64,000 bases of DNA from Merluccius polli (lineage: Eukaryota > Chordata > Actinopteri > Gadiformes > Merlucciidae): positions 219,501-283,500 of the forward strand of contig JAOPHQ010003696.1 of assembly GCA_030340625.1 (NCBI GenBank), given 5' to 3'. Below the pieces are notes generated by a model. That model saw nothing but the letters and a program-made list of their open reading frames with translations. It was not told the DNA's origin and searched no databases. Every line of letters starts with the position of its first letter. Position 1 is the stretch's first letter. The translations under genes were made by a program, and so were the position numbers. Positions 43,100 to 53,589 of this stretch are shown in pieces.

Positions 43100-46000
43100 T
43101 GGTGATGTTGTGGCGTTGATTTGCCATCTGGATGTTTTTGATCTAGAAGCGGCATCACCAAGCCTTTCTATTTTGGGGTCCATTGGGGCTTATGTGGCTG
43201 TGAAGCGGCCAAAGCCTAGAAAGAATATCATCCCACCAATGCAGCCAACAACTGGTCAGTGTCTCATTAATATGACTGAAAATCTCCAAAGGAACCAGTA
43301 TAGGTGAAGAAAATACCCGTTGCAATAAATTGGCGAAAAACTCTTTGCTGAAAAAAGTCTGGTCTGGTTGTTTTTTTTTTATTTCGCTCTTTTCCCCAGA
43401 AACTAGGTTGGGGTAAACCATTTGTCTCGCCATCGCTACACTTCTTCAGTGCTATCGATTTATTTTTTAGTGCACACTTATGCCAGTCCTGCACCCCATT
43501 AACAAAGTTCTGCCCACAGCCATAGTCTACATCCATTAAATACATAGTTATTATATTAAGCTATTGCCTCAAGTGTCTTGTGGTGTGCTTGTACGTTCCT
43601 GTAATCAGATGTCAGCCCAAACCTAATCAGTGACTAACTCCAGGAAAAAAGACTCCAATGCCAGGTGTGTAGGAGTCATCTCAGGCAGACGATGGCAATA
43701 GGCGTCCGCTAATTACAGAGCGGTAGACATCGTCTCTCTTCTCCTTGATCTGTTCTCACCTTTCCGTCAATCCCCCTTCCTTCGTCTCTAGATTTCCCTC
43801 TGTTCGCTCGCTCTTCTCTCATTAGCCTGATGAGAGAAAAGAAGCTGAGGTTCCTTAGGTGGAATGTAGGTGGGGAGTGCTCGAGGCAAAAAAAATGCAA
43901 AGAAAAATATGAAACAAAATAAGAATGAAAAATGAAATAACTGCAAGGTTGTGCCTTCCTTCAGGGCTTCCAGTGCTGCGATTTAAAAGGATGCCATGCG
44001 GATCTCCTATCGACTGAAGGTCTTTCACCTTTTCCAATTACTCCATCAGTGGTAGGCTACGGAGTGGGGGGGCGGGAAGGGTGGGTGGGCAAACCAGTGA
44101 GTAAATATTGACTTGTGTCCCCGCTGCCAAGCAAACCCAGCTTAATTAGATTTGAGCAGATTAAATTAACCGTTTCGTGTTAATGTGTTTGGTTTCTCCC
44201 AAACCCAAGTTCTCTCCAACTGTCTGGCAGAAATTCAATATGTCAATGTTATGACTAAGTTGTCATGTTGAATAAATAATGATAGGAGGGAAAAAACAAT
44301 AACAGAGAAAACGAGATCGATCCCAGGAAAGTGTGTGGAGGTTTAAATTGTACTCCTTCATTTGCTCTCTCTCCCTTTCCACCTCTCTCTCCCTGTCTCT
44401 GTCTAAAATGTCACATTTGCTCAGTGTTTTTTCTCCTGTACAACCACCAATTATTTTCTGTTGGGGGGCCTCTAAAATTCACTTCAAACTCAATAAAGGT
44501 TTCAATAGATCAATATACCAGAAGACAAAATGCCCCCTCATACATTTCCTATGTAAATGTCATTTTGTGTAGAAAAAACTACATGTGCATATACTTAAAA
44601 GTGACACCCACCCAGCCCCCGCTACACACACAAACATACGCACACACCTTGCCTCAATTGGATGCAAAGCAGATTTCAGTTTATATTTATCTTTTAATAT
44701 TGCAAGGACAGTTCCAATCACAATGATATATTACAATCAGCTGCCTTTTTTATTTTATCACAAAATTGCATCCCACACTACCTAAGGAAGATATTCACCA
44801 TATTGGCTATGTGGGCAGCTGTATGATAAACTCGGACATATTTACGACAGATGTATAGTATTCTGAAAAGTGAGAGATAATTAAATAGTAACCAAACACT
44901 TAAATGAAACCAAACACACACACACACACACACACACAGCCTTGATGTAGTTTGGCGAGTGACATCACCAAGCACAATTTTTCTCAGCCAATCAGAACCA
45001 CAGCAATAAGTGACCAGAGGTGGTGATTTGAAATACAAAATCACGATGATGATTTGCCTCCTAAATCAGCATACATGTGAGTGTATGAATATGACAAATT
45101 ACTATTAATAAGTGGTGGTGGGTGTGGAGATAGGATGTGGTGATCCAGCCGGGAGTAATGGTGGTCCATCACGCACTACTATACTCACAAAGCTGTCCAA
45201 TATTTATTGAAGTGTCTTTGTCACTGTTTGAGCTTAAAAGAGATTGCATAATGTGTGTGTGTGAGTGTGTGTGTGTGTGTGTGTATGACCAGTTAGAGCT
45301 GATTACGATTACGAAGCAAGTGATGAGCAGTAAAGGCGGCTGATCAGAGACAGTCATGCACATAGACCTTCACACAGCAACACTTCCATTTTAGGAGGCT
45401 CTCAAAGAGATGGAAGATGAGAGGTAGAGGTTTTCAGGTTCAGAAAATGAGTCATCCCTCCTCCAGTATTTATACCATCTGGGCACAATCCAGAGGTGTA
45501 ACACGGAGATCAGGAGCCTCGGTTTAGGTAGACAGCCTTAGGTTAGGTAGACAGAGAAGCAGAGATGGAGACAATACAACAAGTGACCAAATATTGCTGG
45601 TGAAAGGAAAAGTATAATCTTACTGGTATTCCATTGAGAGCAGCGATGGCAGCAGGGAGGGGGGGGGGGGCAGGGGGAACCGTCTGAGGGCCTAAGATAT
45701 TCTAGATATTCTCATTTTATTTTATTAATTCATAATTTCATAATATTTTCAACAATCAACATGCAACCAAAAATGTTTCTGAGGAAATAAACCCTTTAAA
45801 CCTGCCTATTCAATTTGTGTTGGAATGTGAAGGGTTAAATGAAAGAAGCCTCTTCAGCAGCCTATCAGAATGTTGCTGACAGAATGTTACTGTGATTGGT
45901 GGTCCCGTTATAATTTCACAGAGAGTCGAGTAATAGTAACTCAATGAGACTAATTTCAGTACAGTAAAATTGACCAATCATATATTCCCTCTAAATTGGT

Positions 46001-46851
46001 AGGCTTTGTTTTCGCTAACTTTATGACAAGTTCTGCCCACTGTGAGGGACATGAATAACACACTAATAAGCTAGCTAGCTAGTTTATGGGGCATGATGGG
46101 ACATTGTTTCGATGTATTATCTACGCCATTTTCGAGGTTAACTTTTTATAAAAAATGTGTGAATATTTGTCAGGAGGATTTGCATTTTGCCTAAGAGATA
46201 GCTGTTTTTAGATTTGGTGATAACTCTCACCCTCTCTGTGCTGGACTTTTGTTTCAGAGCTGTACTAGAGAGGACACAGTAAGGTAAGATGATGGTTTGT
46301 TTTTTTCCCGACGGGGGAAGGGGGGTCAGAGGGCCAAGGTTTAAGAGCCACGATTAACTACTGAGGGGGGGCGGGGGACTTATGTATTCGGCTTTGAGTC
46401 TGATTCCATTTGTGGTCTTCTTGTGTACCGGCCTTACAGGTCAACCTGGTGAAACAAGGGAGAACATAGTGACCACCCTGGGTGGCCAGGGTCACTTGCA
46501 TTGCAACTGAGTTGCTTGTTGGTCTAACATTCTAACCAACTGACTGACTGATAGACAGACTGTCATGTCTTTTGTATTGTATTGTAATGCTGCACAACCC
46601 CCCACCCCCCATGGAAATATGCAAGGGTCTCTTGCATATTTAAAACCCTCACTTCAGATTACAGACCCTCTTCAGCTCGATGAGCTTGCCACCATCATTG
46701 CCATCATCTTCTCCAAATGCAGCCAGTGGTTTGGATAATTGAACACAAGCAACAGTTGATATTATATTTAACTTTAAGAATATTGCCTTTAAATCCTCCC
46801 ACATACACAAGCACACTTCATAAATTCTAGTGTCAAAGCAAGTCAAAAAAC
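43100..46851. other. TE-poor stretch with microsatellites, no gene recognised
   Basis: It contains (CA)n at 44913-44938, (GT)n at 45252-45285, a G-run at 45659-45672 and no recognised element. Short open frames lack splice and family support. Confidence 0.5.
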
Positions 46852-47279
46852 TGTTACGCCAAGTCCTGCTACACGGTCCAACACCCCCATCTAGTGGCCG
46901 CTTGTCGCCACTGGTCCTCATTCTCCCAACACACCTGTCTGCAATCTCCATTCCCTACTTCAGCCGGGGATCTTCAATCAGCCGGCGCCAGTTCGTCGTA
47001 TAATACTACCAATTCTCCGTTCTTCATTCTGCCTACCTTTCACCGAACCCTTGCCTGCTTGACTGCCTGCCCGTTACCGGACCCTCGCTTGCCTGACCAC
47101 CCGCCTGTCGCCGGACCCTTGCCTGCCTGACTGCCTGCCCGTTGCCGGACCCTTGCCTGCCTGACTACCGCTTGCCTAGCCCGGCTTGTTGTTATCCCTT
47201 GGTCCCAATAAATCCCACTTCCTTTCACCTCGTCTTCCTGTGTCCAGCGTTTGGGTTCACTCGTCCTGTCCGCATATCA
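46852..47279 (+). repeat. 5' LTR of the chromodomain Gypsy
   Basis: Starts TGTTACGCCAAG and ends CGCATATCA. It contains a minisatellite of units like CTTGCCTGCCTGACTGCC (about 47045-47190) and AATAAATCCCACTTCC, which holds a possible polyadenylation signal. Confidence 0.92.
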
Positions 47280-47295
47280 GTACGAACTGGCCAGC

Positions 47296-47998
47296 ATGGA
47301 CCCAGCTGACACAGAGGCTTTCCGCCGGGTGATCTCCCACCAACAGGCTCAACTGGGTCAACACGACCAGGCTCTGCAGGAGATAACTTCCTCCCTCCGT
47401 GAGTTATCCCTTACTATCACCTCCCAGCTCCATCACCCCGGAACCACCAGCCCCAGTTCCTAGCCATTCGGCCTCTCCCCGGGAGCCATTCATTCCAGCC
47501 CCCGAACGCTACGATGGAGACCTGGGATTATGCCGATCGTTCCTACTCCAGTGCTCCCTGGTGTTCGAGCTGCAGCCCCAGATCTACCCCACTGACAAGG
47601 CTCGGATCGCTTACCTGATCGGTGCGTTGCGGGGTGAGGCTCTCGCCTGGGCAACGGTGGTTTGGGAGCGCGGTTCCGCGGTCTGTTCCGAGTATTCCGC
47701 CTTCACCGAGGAGATGCGGAGGGTTTTCGATCACCCGGTCCGGGGCAGAGAGGCGTCTCAGCGGCTTCTACTTCTCCGTCAAGGTTCCCGCAGCGTCGCC
47801 TCCTTCGCAGTCGAGTTTCGGACTCTTGCGGTGGAGAGCGGTTGGAACGAGGAGGCTCTGCAGGGGGTTTTCCTGAACGCGCTGGGTGGTGACGTCAAGG
47901 ACGAGTTGACCTCCCGGGAGGAGTCCTCGGATCTCTCGCCATTCGGGTGGACAATCGCTTGCGCGATCGCCACAGGGAGAGGGCTCTACGCTCTTTAA
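47296..47998 (+). pseudogene. Gypsy gag (capsid), one frameshift
   Basis: ATG at 47296, 17 bp after the LTR, opens MDPADTEAFRRVISHQQAQL and a helical QALQEITSSLRELS. A frameshift near 47430 moves to the next frame: PFIPAPERYDGDLGLCRSFL, IAYLIGALRGEALAWATVVW, EEMRRVFDHP and SFAVEFRTLAVESGWNEEAL. This is the retrotransposon gag fold typical of vertebrate Gypsy chromoviruses and of SIRH/RTL genes. A second slip lies near 47940 before the zinc-knuckle part. The capsid core itself is uninterrupted. Confidence 0.85.
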
Positions 47999-48210
47999 CG
48001 CCTTCTTCCATGCCGCCTGCAGCACCTCGCCCTCCTCCTTCGGTTTCCTTTCCACCTCGTCACGAGCGGACACTCCCTTCTGAGTCCGAGCCCATGCAGA
48101 TCGGACGCTCGCACCTGATTCTCTCCCGAGCCTGCCTCTACTGTGGTCAGACGGGCCACTTCCTGTCTGGATGTCCCTCTCGCCCGGGAAAAGGACAGGC
48201 TCGCCAGTAA
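47947..48210 (+). pseudogene. Gypsy gag C-terminus with zinc knuckle
   Basis: This frame starts in DNRLRDRHRERALR, passes a Pro-rich linker and reaches CLYCGQTGHFLSGC, a perfect CX2CX4HX4C nucleocapsid knuckle, then ends at TAA (48208-48210). The knuckle would bind element RNA. The frame is offset from the capsid frame, so the copy needs a shift or is broken here. Protease follows in an overlapping frame. Confidence 0.85.
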
Positions 48211-48722
48211 CCCGAGGGATACTGGCGAGTCGCTCTCTGGACCCCTCGGTTTCCCGTCCCCTACTGTGTGCCACCCTCTTGTGGCAGGATCCAGCTCTTC
48301 CGCTTACCATCCTCCTTGACTCCAGTGCAGACGAGAGTTTTATCGACCGGGAGGTGGACACCGTTCCCCTGGATTCCCCAATTGAGACCCAGGCACTAGA
48401 CGGGAGCTCACTCGCTCGGGTGGAGCGTTGTACCGTTCCTGTTAACCTGCTCGTTTCGGGTAATCACCACGAGTCCATCTCACTTCTCGTGATTTCTTCC
48501 CCCCTCTCACCAGTCGTTCTAGGCTACCCCTGGCTTAAGACCCACAATCCTCAGATCGACTGGGTAACCGGACGAGTCATTTCCTGGAGTTCACACTGTC
48601 TCTCCCACTGTTTGCGCTCCACCCAGTCTCCTCGGGCGCCGGAGCTCGGTCCTGCTACTGCACCTCCCCGACTTGTCCTCTGTCCCGGCGGAGTACCATT
48701 TGGTCCGCATCCGGGAGGGTGA
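48171..48722 (+). pseudogene. Gypsy protease, truncated by internal deletion
   Basis: TILLDSSADESFIDREV is the retroviral-type protease active site with DSS in place of the usual DSG, so one key residue is altered. PVVLGYPWLKTHNPQIDW is the conserved flap-to-end region of this family. After about 48650 the frame jumps into sequence that belongs to RT in another frame. The whole RT N-terminal part (fingers and the first catalytic Asp) is missing, so the deletion spans several hundred bases relative to complete relatives. Confidence 0.8.
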
Positions 48723-50160
48723 CAAGTGGAAGACCGCGTTCAACACCCCACTGGGCCACTTTGAGTATTTAGTTATGCCCTTCGGGCTCACCAATGCCCC
48801 CGTGGTCTTCCAGTCCCTGGTCAATGACGTTCTCCGGGACATGTTGAACCATTCCGTTTTCGTTTACATCGACGACATCCTGATCTTCTCCAAGTCCGTG
48901 GAGGAGCACAGGATTCACGTTTGACAGGTTCTGCAGCGATTGTTGGAGAACCGACTTTATGTTAAGGCGGAGAAGTGCGAGTTCCATGTCCCATCCATCT
49001 CCTTTCTGGGCTACATCATCAGCCAAGGCCAGATTGAGATGGATCCCTCCAAGGTCTCTGCGGTGGCCGAGTGGCCCTCACCCCCAACCCGCAAGAGACT
49101 GCAACAGTTCCTAGGGTTCGCCAACTTCTATCGTCGATTCATACGAGGCTACAGTCAAGTCGCGGCACCCCTTACGGCCCTGATCTCCACCAAGAGTGCC
49201 TTCGTATGGACGCCAGAGGCGGAGACCGCCTTTCTGGGCCTCAAGAAGCGGTTCGTATCCACGCACATTCTCGTTCAACCTGATCCCTCTCTCCAGTTTG
49301 TGGTGGAGGCCGACGCTTCTGACACTGGAGTGGGCGCGGTTCTCTCCCAACGCTCCCCTTCCGACCACAAGCTCCACCCCTGTGCCTTCTTCTCCCGCCG
49401 GCTGTCCCCGCCGGAGCGAAACTATGACGTCGGCAACCGCAAACTCTTGGCCGTCAAGCTTGCCTTGGAGGAGTGGCGACATTGGCTGGAGGGCGCGGAG
49501 CATCCGTTTATTGTTTGGACCGACCACCGCAACCTGGCCTATGTCCAGTCAGCTAAGAGACTGAACTCTCGACAGGCCAGGTGGGCCTTATTCTTTGGTC
49601 GTTTTAACTTCTCCCTCACCTACCGTCCCGGCTCCCAGAACGTTAAGCCGGATGCCCTGTCCCGCCTGTACTCCCCCGAGGACCCCGGTACAGACCCCGA
49701 AACCATCCTGCCACCCACTTGTCTGATCGCCACACTCACCTGGGAGGTTGAGTCCGCTGTATGCCTTGCGCAGAGGCAGCAGCCAGACCCCGGTACCGGT
49801 CCCCCCAACCGTTTGTTCGTTCCGGACGCTGTACGGTCCAGGGTACTGGTCTGGGCTCATTCCTCCAGGCTCACCTGCCACCTGGGAATCACCCGCACGT
49901 TGGACTTCATCCGCCGGCGATTCTGGTGGTCCACTATGGACGCAGACGTCCGTTCCTTTATTGCGGCGTGCGCAACCTGCGCCCGGAATAAGACCTCGAC
50001 CCGCCCCCGTTCCGGCCTGCTACGACCCCTACCCATCCCTAGCCGTCCTTGGTCACACATCGCCCTGGACATCGTCACCGGCCTGCCCACGTCCGAGAGC
50101 AACACCACCATTCTCACCGTGATCGAGCATTTTTCTAAGGCCGTGCACTTCATCGCACTC
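48673..50160 (+). pseudogene. Gypsy RT (partial), RNase H and integrase N-terminal part
   Basis: In one frame: YHLVRIREGDKWKTAFNTPL, LVMPFGLTNAPVVFQSLV, the catalytic FVYIDDILIFS, then a TGA at 48922-48924 replacing the Arg codon expected in H-V-R-Q-V-L. RT thumb follows (EFHVPSISFLGYIIS). RNase H has VVEADASDTGVGAVLS, WRHWLEGAEHPFIVWTDHRN and KPDALSRLY. The integrase zinc module has H-H-C-C in HSSRLTCHLG to CATCARNKT, and the core opens with HIALDIVTGLP (first Asp). The frame is lost after HFIALLKGD at about 50160. Confidence 0.92.
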
Positions 50161-50167
50161 CTCAAGG

Positions 50168-50700
50168 GAGACCGCCGATCTCTTGGTTCGGCACATGTTC
50201 CGCCTGCATGGCATCCCAGCGGACATCCCAGCGGACATCGTATCTGACAGAGGTCCCCAGTTCACCTCTCAAGTTTGGTGTGCGTTCTGCATGGCTCTAG
50301 GTGCCACACCCAGCCTCTCCTCCGGATTCCACCCCCAGTCCAATGGACAATCTGAGCAGGCCAATCAGGAGATAGAGGCAGCACTCCATTGCATCACCCA
50401 CGCCAGTCCCACCTCTTGGAACACTCAGCTCCCCTGGGTCGAATATGCCCACAACACCCTAGTGAATGCATCCACAGGGTTATCCCCTTTCATGGCCTCG
50501 CTGGGATACCAACCACCCCTGTTCCCCGAATTGGAGGACGAGATAGCGGTCCCGTCGGTCCAGACCCACCTGTGCAGGTGCCGGCGCACGTGGAAACGCA
50601 CACGCGCTGCGTTACTCGGCGCATCCTCCCGCTCCCAGTTGCAGGCCAATAAGCGTTTTACCTGCCCCCCAGTACGCTCCCGGACAAAGGGTTTGGCTTC
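50168..50700 (+). pseudogene. Gypsy integrase core
   Basis: LVRHMFRLHGIPADIPADIV duplicates three residues relative to the usual G-I-P-x-D-I-V. VSDRGPQFTSQVW has the second catalytic Asp and SNGQSEQANQEIE the catalytic Glu. WVEYAHNTLVNASTGLSPF is the conserved C-terminal core. A small deletion just upstream (about 50160) shifts frame from the zinc-binding half. A frame break near 50600 separates it from the C-terminal domain. Confidence 0.9.
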
Positions 50701-50717
50701 GGGCAAAATACCTTCCC

Positions 50718-51126
50718 TTGAAGGGAGTTCCCCCCAAACTCTCCCCCTGTTTCATTGGTCCATTCGAGATCGAGACTATCATTAACCCCTGTGCCGTGCG
50801 ACTCAGACTTCCTCCATCCCTCCGTGTGCATCCGACCTTCCACGTCTCCCAGGTCAAGCCCGTCTCCACCAGCCCGTTGTCTCCCCCCGTTCCGCCCCCA
50901 CCTCCTCCCAGGGTCATTGACAACCACCCGGCGTGGACGGTCCGTCGTCTCCTTGATGTGCGGTGTTGCGGCCGGGGACACCAATACCTCGTCGACTGGG
51001 AGGGGTACAGTCCTGAGGAGCGCTCCTGGGTTCCCCCGGAATCGTATTCTGGATGTCTCACTCATTTGGGACTTCCATCGGGATCACCCGTCCGTTGTTG
51101 GGCGTCCGCCGAGAGGCGTCCGTAGA
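50718..51126 (+). pseudogene. Gypsy integrase C-terminus with chromodomain
   Basis: KLSPCFIGPFEIETIINPCA is the GPY/F integrase tail. VHPTFHVSQVKPV follows, then a Pro-rich linker. WTVRRLLDVRCCGRGHQYLV with DWEGYSPEERSWVP is a chromodomain, which in chromoviruses steers integration to marked chromatin. TAG ends it at about 51124-51126, just before the polypurine run GAGGGGGGG and the 3' LTR. This domain itself has no visible defect. Confidence 0.9.
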
Positions 51127-51136
51127 GGGGGGGTAC

Positions 51137-51576
51137 TGTTACGCCACATCCTGCTACACGGTCCAACACCCCCATCTAGTGGCCGCTTGTCGCCACTGGT
51201 CCTCATTCTCCCAACACACCTGTCTGCAATCTGCAATCTCCATTCCCTACTTCAGCCGGGGATCTTCATCAGCCGGCGCCAGTTCGTCGTATAATACTAC
51301 CAATTCTCCGTTCTTCATTCTGCCTACCTTTCGCCGAACCCTTGCCTGCTTGACCGCCTGCCCATTACCGGACCCTTGCCTGCCTGACCACCCGCCTGTC
51401 GCCGGACCCTTGCCTGCCTGACTGCCTGCCCATTGCTGGACCCTTGCCTGCCTGACTACCGCTTGCCTAGCCCGGCTTGTTGTTATCCCTTGGTCCCAAT
51501 AAATCCCACTTCCTTTCACCTCGTCTCCGCCTCCCTGTGTCCAGCGTTTGGGTTCACTCGTCCTGTCCGCGTATCA
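51137..51576 (+). repeat. 3' LTR of the chromodomain Gypsy
   Basis: Near-identical to the 5' LTR apart from scattered substitutions, an extra CTGCAATCT-type duplication near 51230 and an extra TCCGCC near 51526. The CTTGCCTGCC minisatellite has the same layout. Confidence 0.92.
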
Positions 51577-51925
51577 AGAACATACATTGTATGGGTTTTT
51601 TTGTATCATAATTGATGGGAGTGACTACAATGTAAATAGAAAGTACAGTAGAAACACATTTTTGCAACTGCGCTTTCACTTCAAATATTTTTTAGTGTAT
51701 ATTTTTGAGCCCTGCCTTCATTTAGACTAGGAGGGGGTGCAGAGTTTTATCACCTACATCTTGTGAGCTCTAGTTCTTCCTACTACCCAAATGCCATTTC
51801 CAATCGCTTCATTCATGTGAGCTGTGTACGGCTGTCAGTTAACAGCAAGAATAAGAAGAGTAGAATAATGGGAAAAAATGTATGTAAGTCACGATTAATT
51901 TGACAAAGTATTATCCCAAACATGT

Positions 51926-52330
51926 TGTTGAAGCCAATACACTGATTTGTGGTTTTCCTATACCATATCATATTTATCATATTCATGTGAGTAATTTATA
52001 ATCTTGCTGCTGCCTACATATCAAATCATGCTGATGATGAAATACGGTTGATTATGTTGACGTGATATGACCGAAATGATTATTATGATGAAGCAATGAT
52101 AATGTCAGGGGGGCGTCAACTCTATATGTAGACGTCACATGAGCACAGGTAAAGGTGTGTTTGGCTTGAGAGCGGAAGGGCAAACAATTTATCAACCGCA
52201 TTTCGAGATAAAGCAAGTTTTCTGTTTAAGATGAGTTTCATTTATTTTGCTGTTATTGTTATGCAATAAAGGATCGTATTGTGACACTAGGAAAGAATGA
52301 ATGCGCGTTGATTTACTGACCGCTCCTACA
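51926..52330 (+). repeat. 5' LTR of BEL/Pao element 2
   Basis: Matches 59102-59314 closely over the first about 215 bp, up to GACGTCACATGAGC. The right edge (about 52330) is estimated, since the 3' LTR is truncated. AATAAAGGATCG at 52266 could be its polyadenylation signal. Confidence 0.75.
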
Positions 52331-52369
52331 TTAAGTTGATAAACAGCCCATCTGAACACCAGAAAGGAT

Positions 52370-52445
52370 GCCAGTCAACGTGGAGATGAATGGATGAGAC
52401 CGGAGTCAACGTGGAGATGAATGGATGAGACCGGAGTCAGTGTCG
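52370..52445. repeat. Short tandem duplication
   Basis: GTCAACGTGGAGATGAATGG followed by ATGAGACCGGA occurs twice in tandem. Confidence 0.85.
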
Positions 52446-52989
52446 GCTTGGACTGATCTGGACTGCTGCCACAATCTGATTTCACCGGTACCGTGAGTAA
52501 ACAAGCGGATGCGCTGTTGTTGCATGACACCGCAGGATCAATATCGCTGCACGGAAAGTGGAAAATTTTAAAGCGACGCAAAGATATGAATGACAACATC
52601 ACGAGCAGATGGAAATAAAATGTAATATACGAAACAAAGTGCAGAAAGGGGCCTGAAAATAAATCATATGCTCACGGAAATAAAGTAACTTAAATTACGG
52701 AAACAAAGCACGGAAACAAAGCACGACTGTGCGCATGAAGGAGTAAAAATAATAAATAAATAACCGAAATACTAATGAATATGGAAGGAAGAAGGAACTG
52801 AATGTGGAGTCACTGAAGCTGGCATTACTGAGATGGAAGCTGGGCAACAAAGGAAAACGTTCAAATCACTCCCTCTGCGCAACACGCAGCGGGAGACTTT
52901 CACACTGTACATGGAAAATGAATGAAATAAAAACAATGATGAAAGAGGGTGCTGACGTTGACAATATTAATGAAAGTGCATATTAATTT

Positions 52990-53535
52990 CTAAGACTGCT
53001 GGATGAATTTGTGTCGGGGCACAGACAAAACTGGCACAAGTCGCCCAGGACAAATTCACGTAAATCAACAAAGAAGCGTGTTTGGTAACCCTTCCTTTTA
53101 CAGTCCGGTAATTACCAGGTAATTACCTGGTAATAAGATGTATTTACTAAGTAATAACCAGGTAATTAAATGTAATTACCATGTAATTACCAAGTACTTA
53201 CCAGGTAATTACCCAGTATTTAATTACATATTTATCTGGTAAATACCAACAAGTTACCTGATGTTTACTAGATATTTTCCTGACATTTACCAGGTATGTA
53301 CCCAATAATTACCTAGCAGATATCCTGCAATTGCATATTGTAGACAATAAACCCACTGAATGTGTCTATATGTGACTTTGTTAGGGTGATAATAACTTAG
53401 ATATTTACCTGGTACTTACCAGGTATTTACTCAAAAATGATCGCATATTTACCTGGTAACTACCACTTATTTACCTGGTAGTTACCTGATATTTACCTGG
53501 TAAATACCAACAAGTTACCCAGTATTTACTAGATA
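52990..53535. repeat. TTACCTGGTAA-type palindromic repeat array in BEL 2
   Basis: From about 53098, degenerate palindromes such as GGTAATTACCAGGTAATTAC and TTTACCTGGTAAATACCAAC recur for over 400 bp. The left about 80 bp (53008-53087) is the reverse complement of 62487-62560. It probably marks a non-autonomous element or fragment inserted where gag/protease should be. Confidence 0.75.
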
Positions 53536-53589
53536 TATACTGAAAACTACAGTCAGAGAGAGTGCCAGAGGAACAACTCCCCCGGAAAG

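Larger units (their letters stand above)
46852..51576 (+). mobile_element. Ty3/Gypsy chromodomain retrotransposon, both LTRs
   Basis: LTRs at 46852-47279 and 51137-51576 share TGTTACGCCA starts and TATCA ends. The flanks AAAAC (46847-46851) and AGAAC (51577-51581) match at 4 of 5, consistent with a 5-bp TSD. Gag, zinc knuckle, protease, RT, RNase H, integrase and chromodomain follow in Gypsy order. An internal deletion and several frame breaks make it non-autonomous. Confidence 0.92.

Noticed and set aside
46649..46951. Minus-strand frame ending in an acidic GEDDGNDGGKLIELKRV segment, considered as a host exon
   Set aside because: It runs into the Gypsy LTR on its 5' side and has no convincing splice acceptor; not supportable.
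50612..51065. Long antisense frames opposite the Gypsy integrase tail
   Set aside because: They are shadows of the GC-rich sense coding region.
52804..52986. 60-residue plus-strand frame considered as BEL 2 gag start
   Set aside because: Position fits, but the sequence has no recognisable gag feature and no continuation.
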